In this document: piece by piece, positions 23,497 through 31,899 of the stretch
Position numbering within the stretch: position 1 is the first letter of the stretch
Layout: each line of letters opens with the position of its first letter
Assembly: GCA_030154105.1 (NCBI GenBank)
Contig: JASKKP010000017.1
Location: forward strand, 1 to 41,168
Direction: 5' to 3'
DNA from: Bacillota bacterium
GTDB lineage: Bacteria; Bacillota; DTU030; DUMP01
DNA: 41,168 bases
The notes under the pieces: model-generated
Database searches by the model: none
Seen by the model: the letters and a program-made list of their open reading frames with translations, nothing else
What the model was told of the DNA's origin: nothing
Translations under genes and position numbers: made by a program

Positions 23497-24129
23497 ATGT
23501 CCACCTCTGTCACCCAGCAGCTTCCTGTAACAGAATGTATTGAAGTTCTTAAGGTTTACGACCAGTGCATTAAAGAGGACATCATCGTTGAAGAGGAGCC
23601 TATCCCGCCAGGTTGCCCGAACCCGCTTCCGCCTGGTGCAACCGTCGAGTGCAATTTCGTTTTTGACATCGACCCGGCCACAGGTTTACCCGAAACCCGC
23701 TGCGAGGTTATTAACATCGGGCCGCCAGACGCCAATGGTTTCGCTGACGTGACGGTCCGCCAGCGGTTGGTCTTCGATATCACGATACGGGACCAGTTTG
23801 GTAATGTCCTCTGCGGCCCAACTCGTATTGGCCCGAAATTCTTCTTCAATACCGTCCTTCTCTATGCCCCGGCCGGCACTTTCGGGCAGTGCCGCATCGT
23901 AAGTTCGCTGTGCCGCTGCGAGATCATCCCCGATCCCGACAACCCTGGGCTCAATGTACTCCTTTGCACCAAGAAGCTCTGTAAAGAGATCGAAATCAAG
24001 GCTCTGGTTAAACTTTTAGTCTCCAGCTTGGGCTTTTGCATTCCTGCCCCTTGCCAGACACGGCCGCAGCCCGAATTCCCTTGCCCGCCGGAAAATCTCT
24101 TCCCACCGCAGAAACCTCTCCCTGTCTAA
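23497..24129 (+). CDS. Cysteine-rich spore-coat-like protein, function unknown
   Basis: 210 residues, AAGGGGGG site upstream of the ATG. No signal peptide or membrane segment. Beta-rich, with at least a dozen Cys residues spread through the chain (VYDQC; GCPNPL; VECNF; RCEVI; VLCGPT; GQCRIVSSLCRCEII; LLCTKKLCKEIEI; GFCIPAPC) and a Pro-rich C-terminus (QPEFPCPPENLFPPQKPLP). Similar proteins occur in spore-forming Clostridia, often near SPOCS genes; disulfide crosslinking in coat or exosporium is an inference from composition and neighbours. It ends at a strong terminator. Confidence 0.65.
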   Translation: MSTSVTQQLPVTECIEVLKVYDQCIKEDIIVEEEPIPPGCPNPLPPGATVECNFVFDIDPATGLPETRCEVINIGPPDANGFADVTVRQRLVFDITIRDQFGNVLCGPTRIGPKFFFNTVLLYAPAGTFGQCRIVSSLCRCEIIPDPDNPGLNVLLCTKKLCKEIEIKALVKLLVSSLGFCIPAPCQTRPQPEFPCPPENLFPPQKPLPV

Positions 24130-24171
24130 AATATGGTGGGGAACCCGCTGTACACGTAGGTCAGCCACGAA

Positions 24172-24208
24172 GGAGAGGCTCAGAAAAGCCTCTCCGTTTA
24201 TTTTATTT
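24172..24208 (+). terminator. Terminator of the cysteine-rich gene
   Basis: GGAGAGGCT (24172-24180) pairs with AGCCTCTCC (24187-24195), loop CAGAAA, then GTTTATTTTATTT. Confidence 0.85.
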
Positions 24209-24363
24209 GGGCCGGAAAAATCCGCCAGATATTACCACGCGCGGCCAAGCACACTTCAACTTCCAACTGTGTACTGTAGCAGCGCAGGAGCCTGCTCCTA
24301 AAGAAACGGGCAGCGGGGCCGGCAAAGCCGGCAACGGAAATGACAAGTCAGGAGGCGAAAGAG

Positions 24364-25617
24364 ATGAGTCCGCTCGTGAAGACGGAAGTGGTGGTTGGTG
24401 AGAATACTACCCAACTTCTCGCCGAGGCCACGGCAATACTGAGCGCGCCGGCTGTTAAGATCCGCAACGTTGTGGCCGGAGTCAGCGATCTCAAGGCGAA
24501 TATCCTTCCCGGTAACGTTATTTTGGAAGGAAACGTCCGTCTGAACATATTCTACGTGGGCCTCGACGCCGTTGTCCATCATCAGGCCGAAGACCTGCCT
24601 TTCTGTACCTACGTGGTGATCGCTCACGCGCTTCCGGGAATGAAGGCCGAGGTTTACCCCACAGTCGAGCGGGTGCTACCAGAGCTTAAGGCGGATGGAA
24701 CCAGCGTAGTCCTCAAGGTGATTCTGGACATCCTGGTGAAGGTCAGCGACGCACGCCAGTTATGCTTGGAGGAAGGTAATGGGCCGCGCTGCCTCTTCCA
24801 TCAAGTGCGAGGTGAAAACACGGTACAGCAGGTGAACGAAAGTACGGTTCCACTAAGCGTTGCGGCCTCAAAGGTTACCGACGTAACGGCCCGAATCGAA
24901 ATTACAGGAAAAGAAGCAATAAACGATAAGGTGATCATCCAGGGTTACGTTCATAAACAGATCTTCTACGTAGGCCTCGGCGACGAGCTGGAACACCACC
25001 AGGCCGAGGATGAAGCCTTTTCCACGTTTGTTGATATGCCCGGCGTAGGTCCCGGCATGTTTGTACAGATCAACCCGAAGGTTGAGGAAGTTGTGCATGA
25101 GCTTTCCCCTGACGGCACTCGGCTCAGCCTGAAAGTGGCTTACGAACTGTTCGTTAAGGTTACGGAAGATGTAGAGTTCTCGCTGGCCGCAGGCTCGACA
25201 TTGATTAAAGCGCAAGAGATCGTAGGCGAGGGAGCGCTGTATACCCTTGTGGAGAGCAGCTACGCTTTGAACCCCGTCGCCCAGAAGGTCAACCAAGTTA
25301 CAGCCGAAGTGAGCCAAATTGAAAGTACGGTAATACCGGGTAAGGTAATAATCCAAGGAAATCTGCACAAGCGAATTTACTTCACCGGCAGCGACGACAT
25401 CAATTACGAGCAGGAGGAAGACGTCCCCTTCATGGGCTACGTAGCCATCGCCGAGGCGGCTCCAGGCATGACCGTCCATGTCTCGCCCGAGGTAAAAGGC
25501 ATTATACCCTCTCTCGCGGCCGATGGTACCACCTTAGCCCAAAAGGTCATGTTGGAGATAAGTGTCAAGGTGCTGCGGACGGTACAGGCAGCAGCGGCTG
25601 AGGTCACCTCGCTATAG
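24364..25617 (+). CDS. Triple SPOCS (DUF3794) spore-coat/morphogenesis protein
   Basis: 417 residues from the ATG at 24364, which has CAGGAGG nine bases upstream; an ATG at 24340 overlaps that site. Three SPOCS domains of about 125 residues. Each opens with KVxxVxAxVxxxxxxVIPGKVIIQG, then an IFYVGxDxxxxHQAEDxxF strand pair, a PGMxVxVxPxVExV strand and a closing LADGTxLxxKVxLxIxVKV. SPOCS domains occur in SipL, which binds the spore ATPase SpoIVA in Clostridioides, and in related coat proteins. No LysM domain is visible, so this is not a canonical SipL. Likely spore envelope assembly. Confidence 0.8.
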   Translation: MSPLVKTEVVVGENTTQLLAEATAILSAPAVKIRNVVAGVSDLKANILPGNVILEGNVRLNIFYVGLDAVVHHQAEDLPFCTYVVIAHALPGMKAEVYPTVERVLPELKADGTSVVLKVILDILVKVSDARQLCLEEGNGPRCLFHQVRGENTVQQVNESTVPLSVAASKVTDVTARIEITGKEAINDKVIIQGYVHKQIFYVGLGDELEHHQAEDEAFSTFVDMPGVGPGMFVQINPKVEEVVHELSPDGTRLSLKVAYELFVKVTEDVEFSLAAGSTLIKAQEIVGEGALYTLVESSYALNPVAQKVNQVTAEVSQIESTVIPGKVIIQGNLHKRIYFTGSDDINYEQEEDVPFMGYVAIAEAAPGMTVHVSPEVKGIIPSLAADGTTLAQKVMLEISVKVLRTVQAAAAEVTSL

Positions 25618-25629
25618 AATGGCGGCCGG

Positions 25630-25658
25630 GCGGAGGAAGTCTCCGCTTCTTTTTTTTG
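25630..25658 (+). terminator. Terminator between the two SPOCS genes
   Basis: GCGGAG (25630-25635) pairs with CTCCGC (25641-25646), loop GAAGT, followed by TTCTTTTTTTT. Confidence 0.8.
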
Positions 25659-25710
25659 CTCGGTGGCCATATCTTTTTTAGGAAGAAAAACTGGCTTGAG
25701 GAGGGTTGAC

Positions 25711-27858
25711 GTGCCTGCTGAACAGAAAGAAGGCCTGGTTTATACCTGTGCGCGGGCGGTAACCCTTCCCTTAACCCTGGGGTTCTCTACGCCGCTTCGT
25801 GAAGCGCCGGCACAAATCCTTAAAGTAGAAGTTTACGTCGAGGACCTCAAGGGTGAGGCTGCAGGTCAGCGGCTTAAGGTTCGCGGCAGGCTGAGCGCCT
25901 TGGTGCGTTACGCCAAACGCGACGGCCGGTTGGCTTCGCTGCCCGGTCAAAGCACGTTTGACCTAACACTGCCCCTTAAGGAGGAACTTCCTTCGGGACA
26001 CCTCGAACTCGCCGCTCAAGTGCACGATGTTTCTTACAGCCTGAGCCCCCTTCTGGGGAGAAAGGCCAGGCTGGAGGTAAAAGCAGTGGGCGGGCTTACG
26101 GTCCGGGTCATGACCGTAAGCCCTTCACCCGGTAACAGACCGGAAAAATTTCACTGGGTACCGGTGGTGCTCTCCGAGCTCCTCGCCCAGCAAGAAGCCA
26201 CTTTCTTCCGGGAACTCCTGCTCCCCCTTGACCCTCCGGCATTAAAAATTCTCCGGGTGGAAGTGCGCGAGGAAAAAGTCAAGGGCGAACCCCTGCCCCA
26301 ACCAGTGGTAAGCGGTGAAGCGGAAGAGTTGGTCCTCTACCTGGGGCAGGACGGGCACGTTCACCACCTGCGCCACCTAACCAACTGGAGCCGGTTCCTG
26401 CCCGGCAAAGGGCCCTTCGAAAACGCCTGCATCGCCGCCTGGGCGCAGGGAAAGGTGGCCAAAGAGGTACTTCAGGCAGCCGGACACACGCTCCAGCTCC
26501 ATGTAGCCGAAACAATAGGCGTTCGGGTGACGCGTGAGCGCCGGCTGGAAGTACTGGCCGAGCCGGATCCGGACCTTACGGCAGAAACCGTCTTAGCCAA
26601 AGTCCGCCGCGTGGTAAAAGAGGTGGCAACAAGTGAGTTTTTGGCCTTGCCCCTGCCCCTTACGGAGCCGGTTGCCTATCTGGGAGTGCCTCAGGCCGAG
26701 GTGCGCGAGCTTACCGCCCGTCCCGGCTCCGGCCGGGTTCTGCTGGAAGGGGAGATGGAAGTAACGGTACCGTATGCGGGCCCGGACGGAAAAGAACGCA
26801 CCGCCTCCCTGCCCGCCCCCCTACGGCTCTTTGTCGCCGCCGATGCGGCGCAGCCAGAGCATGACGTAGAAGTGCGCGGCAGGGTTGAAAGCGCCGAAGC
26901 AGTGCGCACCCAAACGGGTGCGTACGAAGCGCGGTTTTTCTGCTCGTTTGAGCTGCGCCTTACGGCGCGCGAAGTTGTGAGGCTGGCTGTAAGTTTTGCT
27001 TCGTCCCAGGCGGCAGCGGAAACGACACCTGTAGAAATAGAAGAGCTGGTCGGCGAAGGCCAGAACGACCAGCTACTCGAACAGAATATTCGTCTAGAAG
27101 AGCGGGCAGAGATCCTGAGCGAGGTGACGGTCCTGCCCGGCAAAAAGGAAGTTAAGAGCACTTACGGGCGGGTGCTGGCGTCCGGAGAAATCGAATTTTG
27201 TGCCTATTACCTCACCGCCGACGGGCGGGAACTCTGCACCAGAAGCCTTGCGCCGTGGCAGGCCGTGCTCGCCATCGCCGAAGCTCGGCCGGAGATGACC
27301 TCCGAAGTAGAAGTAGCGTGCCATCTTCTCTCCGCTGCCTTCTCCCCAGAGGGCAATACGGTCGTAGCCAAGGCGCTCCTCAGCGTTAAGGGCAGGGCGT
27401 ACGCCCGCACGGCAGCTCGGGTGGTGACCGCCCTGACTCCTGCCTCTTCTTCCGTCCCGGCAGGGCAACCGGTTGAAGGGGTGGTGGGGGACGAGATGGA
27501 GCTTGAGGCACTGGTGCTTCTCCCCCATCCCCCGGCGCAAAAAGTGGAGGAAGCAACAGCCAGCATTCCCCGTTTAGTGTGGGAGGTAGAGGAAGGCGCC
27601 GTCGGGGCCGTGGGCGAGCTGGAACTTTCCATATTGTACGCCGGGCACGACCATCTGCTACGGCGGTGGCAGGAAAGGCGCCCCTTTGCCGCCCGCTTTC
27701 CCTGCCCCGTAGCCAGGCCCGGCCTCACGGTTCGCGGCGAACTCAAGGTAAAAGAAGCCCGCCCCCGGCTTCTCCTCGTTCCGGGGGCACGCTCAGGGCG
27801 GGAGGTGGTGGTAACCATCGTGCTGGCAGCCGACCTAGCGCTTCTTAAAGCGACTTAA
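25711..27858 (+). CDS. Large multi-repeat SPOCS-like protein
   Basis: 715 residues from the GTG at 25711 (GAGGAGGG eight bases upstream; the frame opens 16 codons earlier without a site). No signal or membrane segment. Five or six diverged repeats resemble SPOCS, each with an ILKVEVxVxxxxxEG opening, a VxYxGxDGxxxxLxxxxxF strand pair and a closing VxVxGRVxxxxAxxxxxxxxxxxxxLxLxAR. Conservation is weaker than in the 24364 protein. It probably arose by SPOCS duplication and could scaffold the spore envelope. It overlaps the convergent 27845 gene by 14 bases. Confidence 0.65.
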   Translation: MPAEQKEGLVYTCARAVTLPLTLGFSTPLREAPAQILKVEVYVEDLKGEAAGQRLKVRGRLSALVRYAKRDGRLASLPGQSTFDLTLPLKEELPSGHLELAAQVHDVSYSLSPLLGRKARLEVKAVGGLTVRVMTVSPSPGNRPEKFHWVPVVLSELLAQQEATFFRELLLPLDPPALKILRVEVREEKVKGEPLPQPVVSGEAEELVLYLGQDGHVHHLRHLTNWSRFLPGKGPFENACIAAWAQGKVAKEVLQAAGHTLQLHVAETIGVRVTRERRLEVLAEPDPDLTAETVLAKVRRVVKEVATSEFLALPLPLTEPVAYLGVPQAEVRELTARPGSGRVLLEGEMEVTVPYAGPDGKERTASLPAPLRLFVAADAAQPEHDVEVRGRVESAEAVRTQTGAYEARFFCSFELRLTAREVVRLAVSFASSQAAAETTPVEIEELVGEGQNDQLLEQNIRLEERAEILSEVTVLPGKKEVKSTYGRVLASGEIEFCAYYLTADGRELCTRSLAPWQAVLAIAEARPEMTSEVEVACHLLSAAFSPEGNTVVAKALLSVKGRAYARTAARVVTALTPASSSVPAGQPVEGVVGDEMELEALVLLPHPPAQKVEEATASIPRLVWEVEEGAVGAVGELELSILYAGHDHLLRRWQERRPFAARFPCPVARPGLTVRGELKVKEARPRLLLVPGARSGREVVVTIVLAADLALLKAT

Positions 27859-28255
27859 AGGCAATGTCGGCCCAGGCCAGCTTTTCGGCCTTGCCGCTAT
27901 AGAGGGCAAAGTGGATGCGGTCTTTATAAAAATAGCGGCGAGTAATGCGGGAAAGGTGGTATCCGCCGGGAAGGGGATTGCCGAGAAGAAGAGTAGTGTA
28001 ACCCCGGTAATAGGCGTAGTTTACCTGGTAGCCCAGGGTAAGAAGTGCCAAGTCCTGGGCGAAGTTCACCTGCGTTGCCGGGTCTAGCCCGAGATGCCTG
28101 AGTTCTTCGGCCAAAGCCTCTTGGTCTTGAAACACGTAGAGGGATACCCGTTGGCTGCTCTTTTCCGTCCAATAAGGGTCGAGGGCCAGGGTTTCAGGGT
28201 AGAGAGGGATATACTCCACGGCCGGATGTTTAAAAATGGCCGGATCGAAATACAT
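27845..28255 (-). CDS. Conserved-looking hypothetical protein
   Basis: 136 residues, ATG with GAGGTG seven bases upstream. No signal peptide or membrane helix. Tyr-rich (about 10%) with segments FKHPAVEYIPLYPETLALDP, LGYQVNYAYYRGYTTLLLG and RRYFYKDRIHFALYSGK. I do not recognise it. The good ribosome site and GC-typical codon use suggest a real gene. It overlaps the end of the convergent SPOCS-like gene by 14 bases. Confidence 0.6.
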   Translation of the reverse strand: MYFDPAIFKHPAVEYIPLYPETLALDPYWTEKSSQRVSLYVFQDQEALAEELRHLGLDPATQVNFAQDLALLTLGYQVNYAYYRGYTTLLLGNPLPGGYHLSRITRRYFYKDRIHFALYSGKAEKLAWADIAFKSL

Positions 28256-28340
28256 CTTTTCACCTCCCAGTGCTCTCTCCTCTCAATACTATGCGCCGCC
28301 CGCGGCGCCAGTTCCTGGGAGGTGCCGGTTCCGGCCGGAC

Positions 28341-28377
28341 GAAAAAATATGGCCTGCCCGGGCGGCCGTCCCGGCCT
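28341..28377 (-). terminator. Probable terminator of the DMT-type permease gene
   Basis: Minus strand: GGCC arms (28376-28373 and 28354-28351) enclose a GC-rich palindrome, followed by ATATTTTTTC (28350-28341). It lies directly after the stop at 28381. Confidence 0.55.
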
Positions 28378-28380
28378 GAA

Positions 28381-28839
28381 TTAAGCGCTCCCGGACCCGG
28401 TACGGGAAAGAAGCAGCCAAGCTCCGGCCGCCAAAAGGATTAAACCGGCGAGTTTGGTCCAGGTGAAGGGAACTTTATCCAAGCCGAAGCACCCCAAGTG
28501 GTCAATCAAGAGGGCGGTAAGCACCTGGCCGACAATGATGGCCGTGGTCGCCGCCGCCACGCCGAGTTTCGGAATGCTTAGCGCTACTCCGTAGATAATG
28601 AGGGCGCTGAGCACCCCGCCGAGAAGAGTGTACCAGGGTGCCCCGGATATGCGGGCCAGGTTGCTAGTCCCCTGTTTCAACAGAAACACCACCGCGGCAA
28701 CGACACCCGTACCCACCACGTGAACGATGAGGTTGGCCTCCCAGAGGCCGACGATCTTGGCGAGGGCGGCGTTGATGGAACCCTGTACGGCCATGGTTAG
28801 GCCGGCGGTAGCGGCTACGGCGAGCGGAATTATTTTCAT
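28381..28839 (-). CDS. DMT-superfamily membrane protein (YdcZ/DUF606 type)
   Basis: 152 residues with five hydrophobic helices: IIPLAVAATAGLTMAVQGSI, NLIVHVVGTGVVAAVVFLL, WYTLLGGVLSALIIYGVAL, AAATTAIIVGQVLTALLID, and LAGLILLAAGAWLLLS. The QGSINAALAK and HxxGT segments are typical of the DUF606 half-size DMT family. Substrates are unknown; family members are often encoded in pairs, but only one is present here. GGAGAGGTAG precedes the ATG. It is downstream of ssrA but separated from it by terminators. Confidence 0.85.
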   Translation of the reverse strand: MKIIPLAVAATAGLTMAVQGSINAALAKIVGLWEANLIVHVVGTGVVAAVVFLLKQGTSNLARISGAPWYTLLGGVLSALIIYGVALSIPKLGVAAATTAIIVGQVLTALLIDHLGCFGLDKVPFTWTKLAGLILLAAGAWLLLSRTGSGSA

Positions 28840-28910
28840 GCTACCTCTCCTTTCAAGGTAACCGTGCTTCCCCTTCGTTCCCGCTTTTTATTCTTCCCCA
28901 AACGAAAAAG

Positions 28911-28947
28911 GCGTGCCCCCGCCTTAAGCAAAAGGCACGCGTTTTTT
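28911..28947. terminator. Bidirectional terminator between ssrA and the DMT gene
   Basis: GCGTGCC (28911-28917) pairs with GGCACGC (28934-28940). GTTTTTTC follows on plus and CTTTTTCG follows on minus. Confidence 0.6.
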
Positions 28948-28983
28948 CTATATCGGGTTTTCCAGCCGTTTCTGGGGAACCGC

Positions 28984-29015
28984 GAAAAAAGTTAAGCGCC
29001 GCCCGAAAGCGGCGC
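28984..29015 (-). terminator. ssrA terminator
   Basis: Minus strand: GCGCCGC/GCGGCGC stem (29015-29009 and 29002-28996), loop TTTCGG, then TTAACTTTTTT. It sits 20 bases past the tmRNA CCA end. Confidence 0.8.
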
Positions 29016-29034
29016 GATCGTTGTGCCTTATGTT

Positions 29035-29386
29035 TGGTGGAGGCGGGGGGGAATTGCACCCCCCGTCCGAAGGTGTACCCACACAGGCTTCTACGAGCGT
29101 AGCTCCTGTTTTGGCGTTCGCCCGGGCGGCCTCCCAGGAGCAGGATGCCGCTCAGGCTAGCCCCGTTTGTTTCCCGCCGGGCTCCGGGGCCGGGCACGGC
29201 GGTAGCCTGCTGCTCTCACACCCGGATCCGGCTCCGCAGGCATGAGCCGGGCGGATGGGCTACGTCAGTTACGCAGCCAGAGCGTATTCGTTGTTGGCAG
29301 TTATGCCTTTCCATGTTGGTACGCGGTCATGGTCCGCGGCTCGCTTCCTGTGCCCATACAACCCCCGTCGAGCCTAAATCGCCCCC
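29035..29386 (-). ncRNA. ssrA: tmRNA (transfer-messenger RNA)
   Basis: 352 nt. The 5' GGGGGCG and 3' CGCCTCC arms form the acceptor stem (one G-T pair), with discriminator A and encoded CCA (29037-29035). The T-arm reads GTGCAATTCCCCCC rather than a TTC-containing consensus loop, but the position and fold fit. The tag frame at 29298-29269 starts with the resume codon GCC and encodes ANNEYALAA then TAA; the ALAA ending is the classic ClpXP degron. It rescues stalled ribosomes together with SmpB, encoded immediately upstream. The 5' end lies inside the smpB coding sequence. Confidence 0.93.
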
Positions 29387-29856
29387 ATGGAGCGTTCTTT
29401 GACGGCCCGCTCGATCTCGCGCGCCGCCTCCCGTTTGGCCAGGTCGGCCCGCTTATCGTAAAGCTTCTTTCCGCGGGCCAGCGCTAAGGCCACCTTCGCC
29501 CAACCCCTTTCCGTGAAGTACACGGACAAGGGTATAAGGGTCAGCCCTTTCTGCTGGACGGCCCCCGCCAGGCGGGCAATTTCTCCTTTGTGTAGGAGAA
29601 GCCGGCGTGGGCGTTTGGGCTCGTGGTTGACGTAGCCCCCCTTCTGGTAGGGGCTTATATGCATATTATATAGGATTACCTCGCCGTTTTCAACTCGGGC
29701 AAAGCTGTCGGTTAGGTTGGCCCTGCCCTCGCGCAGGGACTTCACCTCTGTACCGACCAAAGCCAGCCCTGCCTCGTAAGTCTCAAGGATAAAGTAATCA
29801 TGCCTGGCTTTCCGGTTTTCCGTGACCACCCGGCGCCCTCCCTGTGCTCCCCCCAT
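29374..29856 (-). CDS. smpB: SsrA-binding protein SmpB
   Basis: 160 residues from the ATG at 29856 (GGGGTGAGG upstream); a GTG three codons earlier is possible. It binds tmRNA and delivers it to stalled ribosomes. Family motifs: [40 protein letters not shown], the [12 protein letters not shown] segment, [12 protein letters not shown], and the basic C-terminal tail [20 protein letters not shown]. The last four codons and stop overlap the first 13 bases of ssrA on the same strand, an unusually tight arrangement. Confidence 0.96.
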   Translation of the reverse strand: MGGAQGGRRVVTENRKARHDYFILETYEAGLALVGTEVKSLREGRANLTDSFARVENGEVILYNMHISPYQKGGYVNHEPKRPRRLLLHKGEIARLAGAVQQKGLTLIPLSVYFTERGWAKVALALARGKKLYDKRADLAKREAAREIERAVKERSMGAI

Positions 29857-29915
29857 AAACCTCACCCCAACACGCAGCCATAAGGGCAGCGAAGAGAATT
29901 CTTTACTTGGTTTTT

Positions 29916-29944
29916 ATTGTAACACGACTATGCCGTTGCGGCAA
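29916..29944 (-). promoter_or_regulatory. smpB promoter
   Basis: Minus strand: TTGCCG (29944-29939), 17-bp spacer, TACAAT (29921-29916), about 60 bases ahead of the smpB start. Confidence 0.65.
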
Positions 29945-30280
29945 TGCCTCAAAAAAGAAAGCAGCGATCAACTGCCGAATTATGAGGCCCTGCCTTCCGG
30001 CGCATCGTTTTTCGGTACTCGTTCGGTTCAACAGCTCGTGAGGTCTCTTTTTATGTTCTTGTTTCGAATTCCTCCCTTTGGCAAGTCCGGTTTTTGTAAC
30101 GAGTTACTTCAATAAATTCTCTTACCTACACCAGGCCCTCGAGGACCCTGCCACCACGGAGGGCAGGGTACGCGTGACCACCCAGTAGATTAGGCGCCAT
30201 CATTAGCAGACTAATACGGAAAAGCAGGAAAACAAAGACGATTGTGAGCGCAACTTAAGGTGTGATAGAGTAAGGACAGG
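29945..30280. other. Intergenic gap upstream of smpB and the kinase-like gene
   Basis: No convincing coding frame; the open frame 29822-30115 on plus lacks a ribosome site and has odd composition. One clear hairpin, ACCCTGCC/GGCAGGGT (30145-30152 and 30162-30169), has no T-run. TTGTGA ... TGATAG near 30241-30270 could be a weak promoter for the gene at 30281. Local GC content is lower than its surroundings. Confidence 0.4.
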
Positions 30281-31030
30281 ATGTCTGGAAAAGAGGTTGA
30301 GGATTGCCGAAAGCCAAGCGAGATGTGCGAGATGGACGACGCTCTTGAGGTGCTCGAGGGTTACGGGTTCGCTGTTCTCGAGCGGTTCCGCAGTAAGAAA
30401 AACCGCGTTTACCGGGTGACTGACGGCCACCGCGAACATGTGGCCAAACTCTACGCCTCTGCCGCTGCCTGCGCAAGGGAAAAAGGCGCTCTCCTCAAGG
30501 TAGGGGCACGCGGCATAGCCGTTCCGAAGCCGCTGGCACTCCTGCGGGAGGACTTGTTGATTCTTGAGAAGGTCCCCGGGACAAATCTCTGCGATGTCTT
30601 AAACCACACGCTGGAAGTTACCCTGGCACGCCAGCTGGGTGCCTGGCTAGGAGAGCTCCACATACGCTTCAGGCAGGGCGAGGCTACCTTTCTAAAGGGA
30701 GATGCCATCCTGCGTAACTTTCTGGTAGGGGCGGGAGGGAAACTCTACGGCCTGGACTGGGAGGAGAGTCACGAAGGAGACGCACTGAGTGAGGTGGGCG
30801 AAGCCTGTGCCTCAGTTCTAGCGACTGATCCTATGTTTACGCCGGTGAAGTACCGGCTAGTGGGTGAACTCCTGGCAGCGTATGAAGAGGCCGCCCAGGC
30901 CAAGGCGCTTCCGGCGGTGATTCCGCATATAGCCGCAGCGCTACGCCGTTTTGCCGGCTTTCGTCCTCAGCAGGCTGAATTTCTCTTGGCGCAAGCAGCG
31001 GAACTAGAAATGCGTGGGCTGGGCTCCTAG
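30281..31030 (+). CDS. Phosphotransferase-like (APH/RIO-type kinase fold) protein
   Basis: 249 residues, ATG with AAGGA upstream. The pattern of small aminoglycoside-phosphotransferase-like kinases is visible. An N-lobe strand YRVTDGHREHVAKLY carries the likely ATP-binding Lys. EKGALLKVGARGIAVPKPLAL and ILEKVPGTNL lead to a catalytic loop LKGDAILRNFLV (D...N) and metal motif YGLDWEES (in place of DFG or DxD). Substrate unknown; small-molecule or lipid/Kdo-type sugar kinases are possible. It runs convergently into the EcfT gene (4-base overlap of stops). It is not in an operon with its neighbours. Confidence 0.6.
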   Translation: MSGKEVEDCRKPSEMCEMDDALEVLEGYGFAVLERFRSKKNRVYRVTDGHREHVAKLYASAAACAREKGALLKVGARGIAVPKPLALLREDLLILEKVPGTNLCDVLNHTLEVTLARQLGAWLGELHIRFRQGEATFLKGDAILRNFLVGAGGKLYGLDWEESHEGDALSEVGEACASVLATDPMFTPVKYRLVGELLAAYEEAAQAKALPAVIPHIAAALRRFAGFRPQQAEFLLAQAAELEMRGLGS

Positions 31031-31899
31031 AATGTGAACTTTAGGTACGAAGAATAGGCCGTTAGCCCCGGTAAGAGGTAGGAGAGTGCCAGCAGGCCGG
31101 CGGTGCCGATCAGGCTTAAGGCGATGAGCACAGCGTCTGCCCAGGTAAAAGGGCATTGGCGCAAATAGGTGCGCCGACAGTAGAGGCCGAAAGCGCGCCC
31201 TTCCATGGAGATAGCCAGAGTGTCCACCTTTTCCAACGCGGCTACAGTGAGCGGCCAGAACATGTAGCGGGCCAGCTGGGGCAGGTTGGCTGGGGTAGGG
31301 CGGTCCAAGGGGATGCCTTTGGCGAGCTGTGCGGCGTACACCGTAGCCGCTTCTTCTCGCAGCAGCGGCACGAAGCGCAGTGCCGTGACCAGCATGAATC
31401 CGTAACGATAGGGCAGCCCAGCCTGCATCAAGGCGTAAGCCAGATCTCCCGGGTCGGTAGTAGCTGTAAAGACGTAACTTGCCCCCGTGATGCTAAGGAG
31501 GCGCAGGGCCATGCTTAGTCCGCGCACCAACCCGCGGGCAGTTATGGGTAACCGCCCCGGCACAAGCACGGCGAGAGCCGGTCCTGTCTGATTGAAAAGG
31601 AGTTGGGCTAAGAAGACGGTAAGTCCGAAAAACAGCACGAAGCGCAGCTTCTTCAGCCAGAAGGCGCCGCCTATTCCGGCATAGGCGGCCGCTGCCAGGG
31701 TAAGAAAAAAGAGCACCGCCTGAAACCCCGGGTTGGGTAACGTGAAAACGAGTAGGCTTAAGCAAAAAAGCGCCACCAGCTTTGCTACCGGATTCGCCCG
31801 GTGCAGCCATGTGTGGCCAGTGCGGTAACTGAAATCAAGAAAATACAGAGCTGTGCACCTCCTTCGGTTGCTGGCGGTACCAGGGAACAAACTCGGCAA
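31027..31899 (-). CDS. ykoC: ECF transporter T-component (YkoC/CbiQ-like)
   Basis: Up to 290 residues. Multi-spanning protein coupling ATPases to the S-component. Family segments: FSYRTGHTWLHRANPVAKLV, the membrane blocks ALFCLSLLVFTL and LRFVLFFGLTVFLAQLLF, the coupling region TARGLVRGLSMALRLLSITG, and TALRFVPLLREEAATVYAAQ. VDTLAISMEGRAFG carries the conserved Ala-Arg region. The start is uncertain: AAGGAGG at about 31858-31864 best serves a CTG near 31848, which gives the expected LYFLDFSYRTG N-terminus. TTG codons upstream lack a site. It overlaps the ATPase gene. Confidence 0.85.
   Translation of the reverse strand: MPSLFPGTASNRRRCTALYFLDFSYRTGHTWLHRANPVAKLVALFCLSLLVFTLPNPGFQAVLFFLTLAAAAYAGIGGAFWLKKLRFVLFFGLTVFLAQLLFNQTGPALAVLVPGRLPITARGLVRGLSMALRLLSITGASYVFTATTDPGDLAYALMQAGLPYRYGFMLVTALRFVPLLREEAATVYAAQLAKGIPLDRPTPANLPQLARYMFWPLTVAALEKVDTLAISMEGRAFGLYCRRTYLRQCPFTWADAVLIALSLIGTAGLLALSYLLPGLTAYSSYLKFTF

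Noticed and set aside
29021-29487. Plus-strand frames of 74-85 codons around 29021-29487
   Set aside because: They are antisense to tmRNA and the smpB 3' end and have no ribosome sites.
29822-30115. 97-codon plus-strand frame between smpB and the kinase-like gene
   Set aside because: No ribosome site, composition unlike neighbours, and it overlaps the smpB start and promoter in antisense.
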